Positions 13,563 through 23,258 of a stretch of DNA of 42,751 nucleotides are shown one piece after another (position 1 is the first letter of the stretch; each line of letters begins with the position of its first letter). Both the position numbers and the translations under genes were made by a program. The stretch comes from Alphaproteobacteria bacterium. GTDB taxonomy: Bacteria > Pseudomonadota > Alphaproteobacteria > Micavibrionales > Micavibrionaceae. The notes below the pieces were generated by a model that worked only from the letters and a program-made list of their open reading frames with translations, did not search any database and was not told the origin of the DNA. The stretch spans positions 3,816 through 46,566 of the forward strand of contig NZDE01000004.1 in assembly GCA_002690045.1 (NCBI GenBank), given 5' to 3'.

Positions 13563-14970
13563 TTGCCAGTTAAAACCGGTTGATTGGGTTACATTTGCTT
13601 TTGATTGGGGCTTTGATTGGCTTAAAGGCAAATTCATAAGAACATGGCAGTTAAAGATACTGCAAGACATACAGGACAGGCTTGCTGATCCTGAAACAAG
13701 ATATATGCCAATTCAGCTGGCCGTTTCTTCTGGCCACGGTATTGGTAAATCCGCACTTATTTCCATGCTGTGCAACTACGTTATGAGTTGCTTCGTTGAC
13801 GCCCGTATAGTTGTTACGGCCAACACAGAAACGCAGCTACGAACAAAGACATGGCCTGAAGTTTCTAAATGGTTTAGATCCGCTATCAACGCCCACTGGT
13901 TTAAGGTTAATTCCTTATCCATATTCTCAATTAGTAAGGGACACGAGAAATCTTGGCGTGCTGACGCAGTAAGCTGGTCTAAAGACAACACAGAAGCGTT
14001 CGCTGGTCTTCACAATGAAGGCAAAGTGATCCTGGTTGTATATGACGAAGCTTCGGCCATCCATGACAATGTCTGGGAAGTTACAGAAGGCGCACTGACC
14101 GATGAAAACACGGTTATTATATGGGTAGCTTTTGGGAACCCCACAAAGAACACAGGCCGCTTCCGTGAGTGCTTCAGAAAGTTTAAGAAACGCTGGATCA
14201 ACTATCAGATTGATAGCCGTACGGTTGAAGGTACCAACAAAAAGAAGCTTGACGAATGGATTGAAGATCACGGTGAAGATTCAGACTTCGCCAAGATCCG
14301 TATTAGAGGAATATTCCCGAATATGTCTGCACGTCAATTTATTGCTGAAAGCGATGTTGATAGGGCTTACGGCAAGCACTTACGCAAAGAACAATACGAA
14401 TTTGCGCCAACAATACTTGCATGTGATCCCGCCTGGACTGGTGAAGATGACCTGGTTATTGGTGTGCGCCAGGGTTTGATGTTCAAGATCCTTGAAGTCA
14501 TACCAAAGAACGATAATGATTTTTTAATTGCGCAGAAATTAGCCGCCTATGAGGACGAATACAAAGCAGACGCTGTGTTCATTGATCAGGGGTATGGCAC
14601 CGGCATCTACTCGGCTGGTGAAACCATGGGGCGGGTTTGGCGGCTAGTAGCCTTTGGCGGTAAAGCGACAAGAAAAGGCTATTTCAACAAGCGTGATGAA
14701 ATGTGGAAAGAAGCTAAGTCCTGGATCAAGGCAGGGGGCGCAATACCCGAAGATCCGGTCTTACGCGATGAATTGCTTTCCGTTGAAACGATACCTACCG
14801 CAGACGGAACCATCCGCCTGGAAAGTAAGGAAGACATGAAAAAGAAGAATCTTCCTTCGCCTAACCGCGCTGACGTATTGGCGCTCCCCTTTGCCTTCCC
14901 GGTCAATGTGAAAACACACCATGAAACGGCAACACACCAAAACGCAATATCTGATTACGAACCAATTTAA
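13510..14970 (+). CDS. Terminase large subunit
   Basis: 486 residues. ATPase: Walker A SGHGIGKS (about 74-81), Walker B VILVVYDE (about 173-180). Nuclease: Asp in CDPAWTG (about 306), Asp in VFIDQG (about 359) and a C-terminal Asp in RADVLALPF. This is the packaging motor that cuts and pumps DNA into the procapsid. The start lies inside terS with GAAGGA upstream. Confidence 0.95.
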   Translation: MTTLTPEQEQQIIQKAADCQLKPVDWVTFAFDWGFDWLKGKFIRTWQLKILQDIQDRLADPETRYMPIQLAVSSGHGIGKSALISMLCNYVMSCFVDARIVVTANTETQLRTKTWPEVSKWFRSAINAHWFKVNSLSIFSISKGHEKSWRADAVSWSKDNTEAFAGLHNEGKVILVVYDEASAIHDNVWEVTEGALTDENTVIIWVAFGNPTKNTGRFRECFRKFKKRWINYQIDSRTVEGTNKKKLDEWIEDHGEDSDFAKIRIRGIFPNMSARQFIAESDVDRAYGKHLRKEQYEFAPTILACDPAWTGEDDLVIGVRQGLMFKILEVIPKNDNDFLIAQKLAAYEDEYKADAVFIDQGYGTGIYSAGETMGRVWRLVAFGGKATRKGYFNKRDEMWKEAKSWIKAGGAIPEDPVLRDELLSVETIPTADGTIRLESKEDMKKKNLPSPNRADVLALPFAFPVNVKTHHETATHQNAISDYEPI

Positions 14971-14981
14971 GGAGTTAAGCC

Positions 14982-15188
14982 ATGTGTGGTGGATCCAAGC
15001 CTAAAACACCTGAAGTGCAGAAAGCCACGCCGCCTGCACCTATTGAACGATATGTAGACGCCAAAGTGGTGGAAAGCCGTTCTAAAACACGAAACCGCGC
15101 TATCGCAGCAGCAGGACGCCAGGGGACAATCCTTACTTCTGGCCTGGGATCAGCGACAACCGCACGTAAAACCTTACTAGGTCAATAA
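14982..15188 (+). CDS. Conserved small protein preceding the portal
   Basis: 68 residues, beginning MCGGSKPKTPEVQ. Proteins with this Cys-Gly-Gly start and a C-terminal GRQGTILTSGLG segment occur just before the T7-type portal gene in many podovirus-like prophages. The function is unknown; a minor virion protein is plausible. Confidence 0.7.
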   Translation: MCGGSKPKTPEVQKATPPAPIERYVDAKVVESRSKTRNRAIAAAGRQGTILTSGLGSATTARKTLLGQ

Positions 15189-15190
15189 AT

Positions 15191-16840
15191 ATGCAAGATT
15201 ACGCAAAGCTTCGTAAGGCTGTAGAAATGCAGTCTAACGAGATGAAGCGCATCCATGATGTGCATATAGACTATTGGAAAGAATGTTCCATGTTCTTTTC
15301 ACCGGTTCGCGGCCGCTTTTTGCTGTCTGATAAGAACAAAGACTTTAAAAAGTTTCACAATATCATCAACAACACTGGCCTACGTGCGCTGCGTACACTT
15401 GTTAGTGGCCTAATGACAGGCGTTACAAACCCTGCAAGACCATGGTTTAGACTATCTACGCCAGATCCTTCACTGCGTGAAAGCTACAATGTGAAGATTT
15501 ACCTGGAAGAAGTTGAACGCCGCATGCGCTATGTCTTCCAAAAGTCTAATCTCTATAACGTATTGCCGCAGTGCTACAAAGAACTTGGCTTGTTTGGTAC
15601 CGCAAACTTAAACATTGATGAAGACTTTGAAAAGGTTATTCACTGTACCAACTTCACATGCGGATCTTATTACATTGCACAGAATGACAAGCTTGAGGTT
15701 GATACAACTATACGCCGCTTGAACAAGACTCCACGCCAGTTAGTGCGTGAGTTTGGCCTTGATAAAGTTAGCGCACCCGTAAAAAGCCTTTATGAGAAGC
15801 ACAACACTGAAGGTGACGTGTCAATTACGGTTGCGATTATGCCGAATGAAGACCGTGACTTTGGCCGGGCAATGGATAAAGAGAACATGCCATATATCCA
15901 GGTTGTGTATGAAGATGATGCACCGAAGGACAAGGTATTGGCCGTTAGTGGCTATCACGAGTTTCCACAAGCCACACCACGCTGGGAAGCTGTAGGCGAA
16001 GATGTTTACTCAATATCCCCATGCATGGAAGCCCTGGGCGATAATAAACAACTTCAGCACGAAGAGAAGTCAAAGGCCAAGTCACTAGACAAGATGAACA
16101 ACCCGCCTTTGGTTGCCCCTGCAAGCATGAAGAACACACCTGTTAGCGCATTGCCTAGTGGAATTACCTTTGAAGACTCTCAAAGTGAGGGCAAAGGCCT
16201 ACGCTCATTGTATGAAGTACGCACACCTATTGGTGAGTTAACCAACGACATACAAGAGGTTCAGCGCCGCATTAGTTCTGCATTGTATGAAGATCTGTTC
16301 CTTATGCTGGCCAATGACAGACGCAGCGGCATTACCGCGCGTGAAGTTGAAGAGCGTCACGAAGAAAAGTTGCTTATGCTTGGCAATGTTCTTCAGCAGT
16401 TAAACAACGAACTTCTTGACCCTATCATTGACCGCACCTTTGCGATTATGGCGCGTAATAACCTTCTACCCACGCCGCCAGAAGAGTTGCAGGGCGTCAC
16501 ATTGAAGATTGAATATATTTCTGTGCTTCACCAGGCACAAAACGCTGTTGCATTGCGTGCTATCGAACGTTCATACGCATTCGTTTCTGGCCTTGTCGGG
16601 CTATATCCTGAAGCCCGCCATAAGTTTGATTCATTCCAAGCTATTGATGAATACGGTGAATATGCGGGCGTACCGTCCAAGATAATCAAAACAAACGATG
16701 CAGCCAGCCAAGCGCAGAAAGCTGAACAGCAGCAGCAAGCGCAAGCGCAGGCCATGGAAATGATGCAGCAAGGCGCACAGACCGCCAAAGACGCTTCACA
16801 GATTGACACTGAAAAACTCCAAGAATTAACGGGGGCTTAA
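15191..16840 (+). CDS. Portal / head-to-tail connector protein
   Basis: 549 residues. T7-type connector family (bacteriophage head-to-tail connecting protein), with the N-terminal DYWKECSMFFSPVRGRF and RTLVSGLMTGVTNPARPWFR patterns, a middle region EEKSKAKSLDKMNNPPLVAP, and the ITAREVEERHEEKLLMLGNV helix near the C-terminus. It forms the ring through which DNA passes and to which the tail attaches. The C-terminal 50 residues are Gln- and Ala-rich. Confidence 0.93.
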   Translation: MQDYAKLRKAVEMQSNEMKRIHDVHIDYWKECSMFFSPVRGRFLLSDKNKDFKKFHNIINNTGLRALRTLVSGLMTGVTNPARPWFRLSTPDPSLRESYNVKIYLEEVERRMRYVFQKSNLYNVLPQCYKELGLFGTANLNIDEDFEKVIHCTNFTCGSYYIAQNDKLEVDTTIRRLNKTPRQLVREFGLDKVSAPVKSLYEKHNTEGDVSITVAIMPNEDRDFGRAMDKENMPYIQVVYEDDAPKDKVLAVSGYHEFPQATPRWEAVGEDVYSISPCMEALGDNKQLQHEEKSKAKSLDKMNNPPLVAPASMKNTPVSALPSGITFEDSQSEGKGLRSLYEVRTPIGELTNDIQEVQRRISSALYEDLFLMLANDRRSGITAREVEERHEEKLLMLGNVLQQLNNELLDPIIDRTFAIMARNNLLPTPPEELQGVTLKIEYISVLHQAQNAVALRAIERSYAFVSGLVGLYPEARHKFDSFQAIDEYGEYAGVPSKIIKTNDAASQAQKAEQQQQAQAQAMEMMQQGAQTAKDASQIDTEKLQELTGA

Positions 16841-17116
16841 ATGGCTTTAAACATAACTGAACTCGAAGGTGCCGCATTTGGCGATACGGTTTCCGCTGAA
16901 GGGAAAACTTTAAAATTCCAGGAAATAACAGCTGGCAACGTAAGTAATGCCTTTGGCAAGCGCACACAGCTTGTACGCCTAGAGCCGGAAGAAGATGTGC
17001 GCATTGCTATTGGTGAGGATCCAACAGCCGTTTCCACTGATGAAAAGCTACTAGCTGACCGCACATATCATAAGGCCGTAACACCTGGCCACAAAATCAG
17101 CGTTATTACTGCCTAA
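16841..17116 (+). CDS. Hypothetical small virion-module protein
   Basis: 91 residues, mainly beta-like. It starts immediately after the portal stop. No family recognised. The position between portal and Bbp19-like protein suggests a structural or assembly accessory. Confidence 0.55.
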   Translation: MALNITELEGAAFGDTVSAEGKTLKFQEITAGNVSNAFGKRTQLVRLEPEEDVRIAIGEDPTAVSTDEKLLADRTYHKAVTPGHKISVITA

Positions 17117-17119
17117 TAG

Positions 17120-17428
17120 ATGAAACAGCCATATGACAGTTCTAATTCTGCGCATGTAGATCGTGCGCAGAACGAAGAGGATATTAGCCAAAATCAGCTA
17201 ATTAACGACCTTAAAGCCGTGATGGACACTAAAGCAGGGCGCAATGTCCTGGCCTGGATATTTGACCTATCCAAGCCCCATGCAATCAGCTTCACCGGCA
17301 ATTCAACAACCTTCTTCAATGAAGGCAAAAGATCCGTAGGTGTGCCGTTATACGCGGCCATCATGGAAAACCACCCTGAACTTTACCTCAAACTTATAGA
17401 AGAAACGAAAGGACGCACCGATGAGTGA
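17120..17428 (+). CDS. Bbp19-like protein
   Basis: 102 residues. Matches the pattern of Bordetella phage Bbp19-type proteins: DLKAVMDTKAGRNVLAWIFD, then SFTGNSTTFFNEGKRSVGVP and a C-terminal ENHPELYLKLIEE helix. The family role is not well defined, but it regularly lies between portal and scaffold in BPP-1-like capsid modules. The end overlaps the scaffold start by 8 bases. Confidence 0.8.
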   Translation: MKQPYDSSNSAHVDRAQNEEDISQNQLINDLKAVMDTKAGRNVLAWIFDLSKPHAISFTGNSTTFFNEGKRSVGVPLYAAIMENHPELYLKLIEETKGRTDE

Positions 17429-18140
17429 TGAAACAAACGCCGCCGAGAATAACACCAGCGCGGGTGATGTGGATGGCACGGACGTTAATACCAACGCAGC
17501 TGATGATTTTTACCCTGATGATGAGAACGCGGAAGCGAATAACGCTGATGATCAAGACGATCAAGGCAGTGATGACGCTGAAGATGAAAACTCTGATGAT
17601 CAGAATGAAGAAGACGGTGACGATGCTGAAGATGATGAAGACGCAGAAGGCGAAGAAGATACAACGCCCTATGAAGAGTTCACAACGCCAGAAGGCATTG
17701 AGATTGACCAAGATGCCCTGGCAAAAGCTACACCGCTTTTACGCAAGCTAAATGCATCGCAGGAAGATGCACAGGGCTTGGTTGATGTGGTTTCCGACCT
17801 CATTAAAGGCCAGATAGAAACAGCCAAGGAAGAAGGCGTCAACCATTGGGATCAGCAGCGCAAAGAATGGCGCGATGAGATTAATGCCGACAAAGATTAT
17901 GGCGGTGACAAACTTAAAGAAAATCTGCACTTCGCAGATAAGTTCCTGGACAACTTCGGTGACAAAGAAGCTGTCAAAGAAGCCCTGGAACTAACCGGTG
18001 TTGGTGATCATCCAGCACTAATCAAGCTTTTCATTAAAGCTGGCAAACACTTCGGTGAAGGCAAGGCAGTCACTACCGGCAACAAAGCTGGCGGTGAAAC
18101 AAGTGCTGCTGATGACTTCTACGGGGATTTCAAAATCTAA
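17421..18140 (+). CDS. Scaffolding protein
   Basis: 239 residues. The first 90 residues are extremely acidic (Asp/Glu runs), followed by helical TPLLRKLNASQEDAQGLVDV and a C-terminal helix/loop. Composition, size and position directly before the capsid gene match the scaffolds of T7/BPP-1-like podoviruses, which template the procapsid and leave before maturation. Confidence 0.8.
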   Translation: MSDETNAAENNTSAGDVDGTDVNTNAADDFYPDDENAEANNADDQDDQGSDDAEDENSDDQNEEDGDDAEDDEDAEGEEDTTPYEEFTTPEGIEIDQDALAKATPLLRKLNASQEDAQGLVDVVSDLIKGQIETAKEEGVNHWDQQRKEWRDEINADKDYGGDKLKENLHFADKFLDNFGDKEAVKEALELTGVGDHPALIKLFIKAGKHFGEGKAVTTGNKAGGETSAADDFYGDFKI

Positions 18141-18185
18141 CCCTAACCAACCTTAATTTTTTTTGACTATCCAAGGAGATAATTA

Positions 18186-19199
18186 ATGTCCACATTAAAC
18201 CAATCTTTCTTGTCCCTCGCGGATGTTTATAAACGCGAAGAGGGCGGGAGTCGTAAGGCTGCACGCATTATTGAAATGCTGGCAGAAACAAACGACATTA
18301 TGCAAGATGCAACGACCATTGAGTGTAATGACGGTTCTTCTCATATTTCCACACAGCGTACAGGCTTACCAGAAGGTCAGTTCCGTTTGATTAACCGTGG
18401 TGTAAAAACCGAACGTTCTCAAACAGAACAAGCCAAGGATGCTTGTGGTATGCTTGAAGCATATTCGGAAGTTGATAAACGCTTGGTAATGAAAGCCAAA
18501 AGCCCTAAAGAATTCCGTATGTCTGAAGCTCGCTCATTCATTCACGGCATGGGCTTAACCATGGCAGAAACAGTGTTCTATGGTAACTTAAGCACAAGCC
18601 CTGAAAAGTTCATGGGTCTTGCGCCGCGCTATAACAGCATTGAGCAAACCGACAAAACTAAGCCAGGCTACAACGTGATTGATGCCGGTGGTGAAGATTC
18701 AGACAACACATCTATTTGGATGGTTACGTTTGGTGAAGGCTTAACAAACTTCATTCACCCTGAAAACACCAAAGCGGGCTTCCAACACACAGACCTTGGT
18801 GAAGATACGTTAAAGGATGCCAATGGTAATAGCTACCAAGGCTACCGTGACCACTTCACATGGGATCTAGGCCTAGCTGTTGAAGACTGGCGTTATAACG
18901 GTCGTATTGCAAACATTGACGTATCTGACTTGCTTACAGCTGGTACAGGCACTGATACAGCCGCAGACCTTGAAATGCTGCTTATTGACCTTGTTGAGCG
19001 CCGCCCAAGTGATTCACGTGGCCGCACGGTTCTATACATGAACAAGCAAGTTCACACAGCATTGCGCAAGAAAGCATTACGCGGAAGCAATACACAGCTT
19101 CGCATTGATGACTTTGGCGGCAAAAAAATCACAATGTTCGATACAATCCCACTTCGTACTTGTGAAGCTATCCTCAACACAGAAGGCCAGGTTACTTAA
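18186..19199 (+). CDS. Major capsid protein (gp7-like)
   Basis: 337 residues. Matches the epsilon15 gp7/BPP-1 type HK97-fold capsid family: ADVYKREEGG, TLTR-like TGLPEGQFRLINRGV, RMSEARSFIHGMGLTMAETV followed by FYGN, and the C-terminal MNKQVHTALRKKAL block. It assembles the icosahedral shell. A strong AGGAG ribosome site in the 45-base gap upstream suits high expression. Confidence 0.92.
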   Translation: MSTLNQSFLSLADVYKREEGGSRKAARIIEMLAETNDIMQDATTIECNDGSSHISTQRTGLPEGQFRLINRGVKTERSQTEQAKDACGMLEAYSEVDKRLVMKAKSPKEFRMSEARSFIHGMGLTMAETVFYGNLSTSPEKFMGLAPRYNSIEQTDKTKPGYNVIDAGGEDSDNTSIWMVTFGEGLTNFIHPENTKAGFQHTDLGEDTLKDANGNSYQGYRDHFTWDLGLAVEDWRYNGRIANIDVSDLLTAGTGTDTAADLEMLLIDLVERRPSDSRGRTVLYMNKQVHTALRKKALRGSNTQLRIDDFGGKKITMFDTIPLRTCEAILNTEGQVT

Positions 19200-19247
19200 T
19201 CCTGGTCTTTGACCTTTTTTCTTAAATTAATCTGAAAGGATAATCCT

Positions 19248-19646
19248 ATGCATTTTGATGCTGAAAATCTATTCTCGGAAAACCAGGCTATTACAGCTGA
19301 TGCGGTTTCCACGAATGTAATTGATATGGGTGCAAAGACCAACCTAGCGGGCGGTACACCTATTGAAGTACATGCACAAATCACAGAGGACTTTGCTACT
19401 TGTGATGATCTAACTGTTGAAATCGAAGAGTCTGACACAGAAAACTTCGCATCTTCAAAGGTTATTGCGTCTTCAGGTGCGCTACCTCTTGCACAGCTTA
19501 AGGCAGGCGAAATCTTGCCACTTGCTTATCTTCCTCGCTCTACTGGCCAGTTCTACCGCCTAAAATATACGGTTGGTGGTGCTGATGCGACCGCCGGTAA
19601 GGTTTACGCGGGTATTACTCACGGTCGTCAAACGAATGGAGTGTAA
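19248..19646 (+). CDS. Bbp16-like capsid cement protein
   Basis: 132 residues. Starts MHFDAENLFSENQAIT and has the beta-rich pattern of the Bbp16 cement family of BPP-1-like phages, including VIDMGAKTNLAGGTPIEVHA. Such proteins sit on capsid surfaces and stabilise the shell. Position immediately after the major capsid supports this. Confidence 0.85.
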   Translation: MHFDAENLFSENQAITADAVSTNVIDMGAKTNLAGGTPIEVHAQITEDFATCDDLTVEIEESDTENFASSKVIASSGALPLAQLKAGEILPLAYLPRSTGQFYRLKYTVGGADATAGKVYAGITHGRQTNGV

Positions 19647-19649
19647 CAC

Positions 19650-20054
19650 ATGTTAGGTGTAGTTCTACGTGACGGGCATTATAAAGATGTCCTATATAAA
19701 GCTTCTACTGAAGAAGTAAATATTCCCCTTACTAAAGGTAAGCCTATTCCTTCATGGTTTAAGCCATCCGAAAAGTATGATGAGAATGATTACCCAGCAA
19801 AGAAGAAGAAACTTCCGAAGGACACAGCTGTTGCAGCGGCTGCTGCTCCTGTTGACTTGTCACCAGTAATTGGCCGCATTGAAGCACTTGAAGATGCTGA
19901 AGCTGTTGACGTTGCTCCTTTACTTGAGCGCATTGAAGCACTTGAAAAGCGCCTTGAAGCTCTTGAGGTGCCTAAACCTGATACAAATTCTGTTGATGGT
20001 GATGCTGATAAAGGTGCTGCCGATGATGCAAAAGACAAAGGCAAGAAGAAGTAA
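19650..20054 (+). CDS. Coiled-coil virion-module protein
   Basis: 134 residues. A globular N-terminus, a low-complexity Ala-rich stretch, then tandem RIEALE motifs (GRIEALED, LERIEALEKRLEALE) forming a probable trimeric or dimeric coiled coil, and a Lys/Asp-rich tail. No family recognised. The operon segment ends at the following terminator. Confidence 0.5.
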   Translation: MLGVVLRDGHYKDVLYKASTEEVNIPLTKGKPIPSWFKPSEKYDENDYPAKKKKLPKDTAVAAAAAPVDLSPVIGRIEALEDAEAVDVAPLLERIEALEKRLEALEVPKPDTNSVDGDADKGAADDAKDKGKKK

Positions 20055-20082
20055 GCTCCTATAAGCAAATTACATTAAACAA

Positions 20083-20112
20083 AAGCCGTCCTTAATTGGG
20101 CGGCTTTTTTCT
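20083..20112 (+). terminator. Rho-independent terminator after the capsid genes
   Basis: AAGCCGTCC and GGGCGGCTT pair (one G-T) around TTAATT, followed by a run of Ts. It would allow capsid genes to be expressed more than the tail genes. Confidence 0.8.
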
Positions 20113-20124
20113 TAGGAAAATCGC

Positions 20125-20709
20125 ATGACAAACCGCTTGGAAATATACAATCAATCGAATGGCCATCTTGGGAACAGCCAGTTAATATCTGATCCTAATG
20201 AAAATTCGCCTTCCGCGAAAAGCTGTGAACAGCATTATGCTGCTGCACGCAAAGCCACGCTACGTTTGCACAACTGGAAATGTGCAGGCACTTACCGTGC
20301 GCCATCATTGTCTACGGAAGAAAACTTGTCACACTGGAATTACATGTATGACTATCCGAATGATTGTCTAAAGATCCGCAAAGTTTCACTGAAAGGCCAT
20401 AAAGAAGGCCTACTTTACGACACAGGCACTGTAAATGGGCAGCGTGTAATATACTGCAATGAGCCAGGTGTTATTGTTCATTATACTTTTGACCAAAAGA
20501 ATGAAGCACAGTTCGACCCGCTTTTTACAGATACGCTTTCTATTGAACTGGCCATACGCCGCTGTAAAGCCACAACGGGTAAAACCACACTTAAGGACAA
20601 GCTAGAAAGCGAACGTGACAAGATCTTAACAGATGCAAGATCTGCTGACCTGGACGAAGAACAGCCTGAAGATGACCGTGAAGCAAGCTGGATAGAGGCG
20701 CGTAATTAA
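20125..20709 (+). CDS. Tail tubular protein A-like (T7 gp11-like)
   Basis: 194 residues. The N-terminus with EIYNQSNGHLGNSQL, then KSCEQHYAAARKATLRLHNW, matches the tail tubular protein A/adaptor family. It forms the ring below the portal. The stop overlaps the next ATG by one base. Confidence 0.85.
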   Translation: MTNRLEIYNQSNGHLGNSQLISDPNENSPSAKSCEQHYAAARKATLRLHNWKCAGTYRAPSLSTEENLSHWNYMYDYPNDCLKIRKVSLKGHKEGLLYDTGTVNGQRVIYCNEPGVIVHYTFDQKNEAQFDPLFTDTLSIELAIRRCKATTGKTTLKDKLESERDKILTDARSADLDEEQPEDDREASWIEARN

Positions 20710-22790
20710 TGGTTGTTAAGGTAAATCAATCTGCATTTACGGGCGGCATACAAGCCCCCACGCTCGTTGAACGCACAGACATAGCAAAGTATGCCATAAG
20801 CTGTAAGGACATACTCAACGCTGTTGTACGCGCCCATGGCGGTGTATTTAATCGTGCAGGCACTAAATTCATTGCTGAAATTAAAGATAGCACTGTGCCG
20901 GTTCGCCTGGTTCCATTTCAATTTGATGCTGAACAAAGCTATGTATTAGAGTTCGGCGATGAATATATGCGCATCATCAAAGAAGGGGAAGTTGTCCTGG
21001 ATCCAGGTGATTCATCAATTGCAGAGATTGTTTCGCCATATACAGCAGATCAAATAGGCGTAGAACGCCTTAAATACACACAATCTGCCGATGTTATGAA
21101 GCTATGCAATCCAGCTTATGCACCACATAATCTAAAGCGCCTTGACCATCACGATTGGGAATTTGAAGCAGAAACATTTGTGCCGAATATAGATGCACCA
21201 TCTGGTGTAACAGTTTCAACAACCAGCACAGGAACTAAATTCACATACAGCTATATTGTTACAGCTGTTGCAGAAAACGGGGAAGAATCCGTTGGTTCAA
21301 GCAGTGTTTCTATTACAACAAATTACAAACACGGCCAACTCAATAGCTCAAACCAACCATCTGGCGAAATAACAATTGATTGGAACGCTGTTGCAGGCGC
21401 AGATAAATATAATGTTTATCTTGAATACCAGGGCATTTATGGCTGGCTTGCAGAGATAGACGCCAGTGAAACGGAATACAGTTATTGGGAAAATTGGGTA
21501 CCTAACGTAGCCGATACGCCGCAAGTTCTAAACAATCCTTTTGATGGCGCCGGAAAATACCCTGCCGTTGTATCTATCTATGAACAACGCGTAGTCTTTT
21601 GCCGCACCGACAATGCAAAAGAATCCATATTTATGACGCGTGCAGGGCGATACAACAATATGAATGTATCTGAAGTTACGCGTGCAGATGATGCAATTGA
21701 GTATGTCTTATCTGGTGGTTCGCAGGTTAATGAAATACGCGGCCTAGCAGAATTAAATGACCTTATCATATTAACCTCCGGCGGGCTTTATAAGGCTAAT
21801 GGCAAGGATGATGAGCGCGTATCACCTGATACATTCAAGGCCAAACGCCAAAACAAGAACGGCGCTTCACATTTACAGCCTTTTGTTATTGGTGAAAGCC
21901 TTGTTTATAACGAACGTAACAAGAAGACATACCGAGAAATTGATTATGATGCAGTTAAGCTTGGTTATTCTGGCCGAGATCTTACACTTCTAGCAGAACA
22001 CCTATTTGAAGATGCGCATGTTGTTGATCATGCTTGGCAAGAAATCCCTGACAAAGTTTTATGGTGTGTGATGAGTGACGGTACATTGCTTGGTATGACG
22101 TACATGAAAGAGCATGAGATTTTCGCCTGGCATCGTCATAACACAGACGGCGAGTTTGAAAGCGTGTTCTGTGTGACTGAAGGTAATTACGATGCGGTAT
22201 ACTTTGTCGTTAAGCGTGAAATTGATGGTCAAACAAAGCGATATATTGAGCGCCTAGAAGAACGCATTGTGCGCAACGTAGAAGATTGTTACTTCGTGGA
22301 TTGTGGGCTTTCATATGATGGCGAAGAAACAGACACAGTGACAGGTTTGGATCACCTTGAAGGCAAAACTGTAAGCATATTGGCAGATGGCAACGTAATG
22401 GATCAGCAAGTGGTTACAGGCGGTCAAATTCAAATTTCTGTGCCTGCATCAAAAATACATGTCGGACTGCCTTATATATCAGACGTTGTGCCACATAATT
22501 TTGAACTTAACGGCGAAAAGGGGACAACAAAAGGCGTTGAAAAAAATATACGCAATGTCTTTGCTAACGTTTATAGAACACGCGGCCTATGGATTGGTAC
22601 AGATGAAGATAATATCTATCCATACAAACAACGAACGTTTGAAGGCCTGGGTGATCCTATCGAACTTTATACAGGCATTATGGAACAAGAAATTGATTCA
22701 GATTGGGAAAAAAACGGCGATGTTCTAATTCGTCAAATAGACCCGCTACCTTTTGAAATACTTGGCTTAACGCTTGATCTTGATGTTTAA
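20709..22790 (+). CDS. Tail tubular protein B-like (T7 gp12-like nozzle)
   Basis: 693 residues. The N-terminal QSAFTGGIQAPTLVERTDIA and RAHGGVFNRAGTKFIAEIKD are typical of gp12-like nozzle proteins. An Fn3-like insertion lies at about residues 162-275 (SYIVTAVAENGEESVGSS). The middle has the AELNDLIILTSGGLYKANG propeller-like repeat. It forms the distal tail tube. Confidence 0.87.
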   Translation: MVVKVNQSAFTGGIQAPTLVERTDIAKYAISCKDILNAVVRAHGGVFNRAGTKFIAEIKDSTVPVRLVPFQFDAEQSYVLEFGDEYMRIIKEGEVVLDPGDSSIAEIVSPYTADQIGVERLKYTQSADVMKLCNPAYAPHNLKRLDHHDWEFEAETFVPNIDAPSGVTVSTTSTGTKFTYSYIVTAVAENGEESVGSSSVSITTNYKHGQLNSSNQPSGEITIDWNAVAGADKYNVYLEYQGIYGWLAEIDASETEYSYWENWVPNVADTPQVLNNPFDGAGKYPAVVSIYEQRVVFCRTDNAKESIFMTRAGRYNNMNVSEVTRADDAIEYVLSGGSQVNEIRGLAELNDLIILTSGGLYKANGKDDERVSPDTFKAKRQNKNGASHLQPFVIGESLVYNERNKKTYREIDYDAVKLGYSGRDLTLLAEHLFEDAHVVDHAWQEIPDKVLWCVMSDGTLLGMTYMKEHEIFAWHRHNTDGEFESVFCVTEGNYDAVYFVVKREIDGQTKRYIERLEERIVRNVEDCYFVDCGLSYDGEETDTVTGLDHLEGKTVSILADGNVMDQQVVTGGQIQISVPASKIHVGLPYISDVVPHNFELNGEKGTTKGVEKNIRNVFANVYRTRGLWIGTDEDNIYPYKQRTFEGLGDPIELYTGIMEQEIDSDWEKNGDVLIRQIDPLPFEILGLTLDLDV

Positions 22791-22793
22791 GGC

Positions 22794-23255
22794 ATGAACA
22801 CAGAAATAATACCGGCCACACAGGAACACGCGCTTTACATCGCAGAAAACATGCGTAAAGCAGACCGTGAAGAAGTTATGGCATCGCATGGCCACACACC
22901 TAAACAGGCCGTTATGCGTAGCCTAAATGTAAGTGATAAAAGCTGGGCATGCACATTAGATGGTGAGCCTGTATGCATATGGGGCGTGGCCACAATTGGA
23001 TCAATACTATCCTTTACCGGCGCACCGTGGCTACTCGGTACCGACAAGGTAAATGACATTAAATTCTATTTTCTGCGTAATTCAGCCAATTACGTGGATG
23101 AAATGCATAAAAATTATGACCTGCTGGAAAACTATGTAGATGAAAGAAACACACTTTCAAAGGCATGGCTTAAATGGTTGGGTTTTAAAATAGACAAGGC
23201 AGAGCCGCACGGCGTTGCAGGATTGCCTTTTCATCGCTTTTACATGGGAAAATAA
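22794..23255 (+). CDS. Internal virion protein A-like (T7 gp13-like, GNAT fold)
   Basis: 153 residues. The gp13/DUF2833-type acetyltransferase-like fold: EIIPATQEHALYIAENMRKA, central WACTLDGEPVCIWGVATIGS and C-terminal WLKWLGFKID followed by RFYMGK. In T7-like phages gp13 is needed for virion maturation; catalysis is not established. Confidence 0.75.
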   Translation: MNTEIIPATQEHALYIAENMRKADREEVMASHGHTPKQAVMRSLNVSDKSWACTLDGEPVCIWGVATIGSILSFTGAPWLLGTDKVNDIKFYFLRNSANYVDEMHKNYDLLENYVDERNTLSKAWLKWLGFKIDKAEPHGVAGLPFHRFYMGK

Positions 23256-23258
23256 GAC

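Noticed and set aside
17394-17751. Overlapping ORFs in the acidic scaffold region
   Set aside because: They are shadows produced by the repetitive GAT/GAA codons of the scaffold gene; no ribosome sites or family matches.
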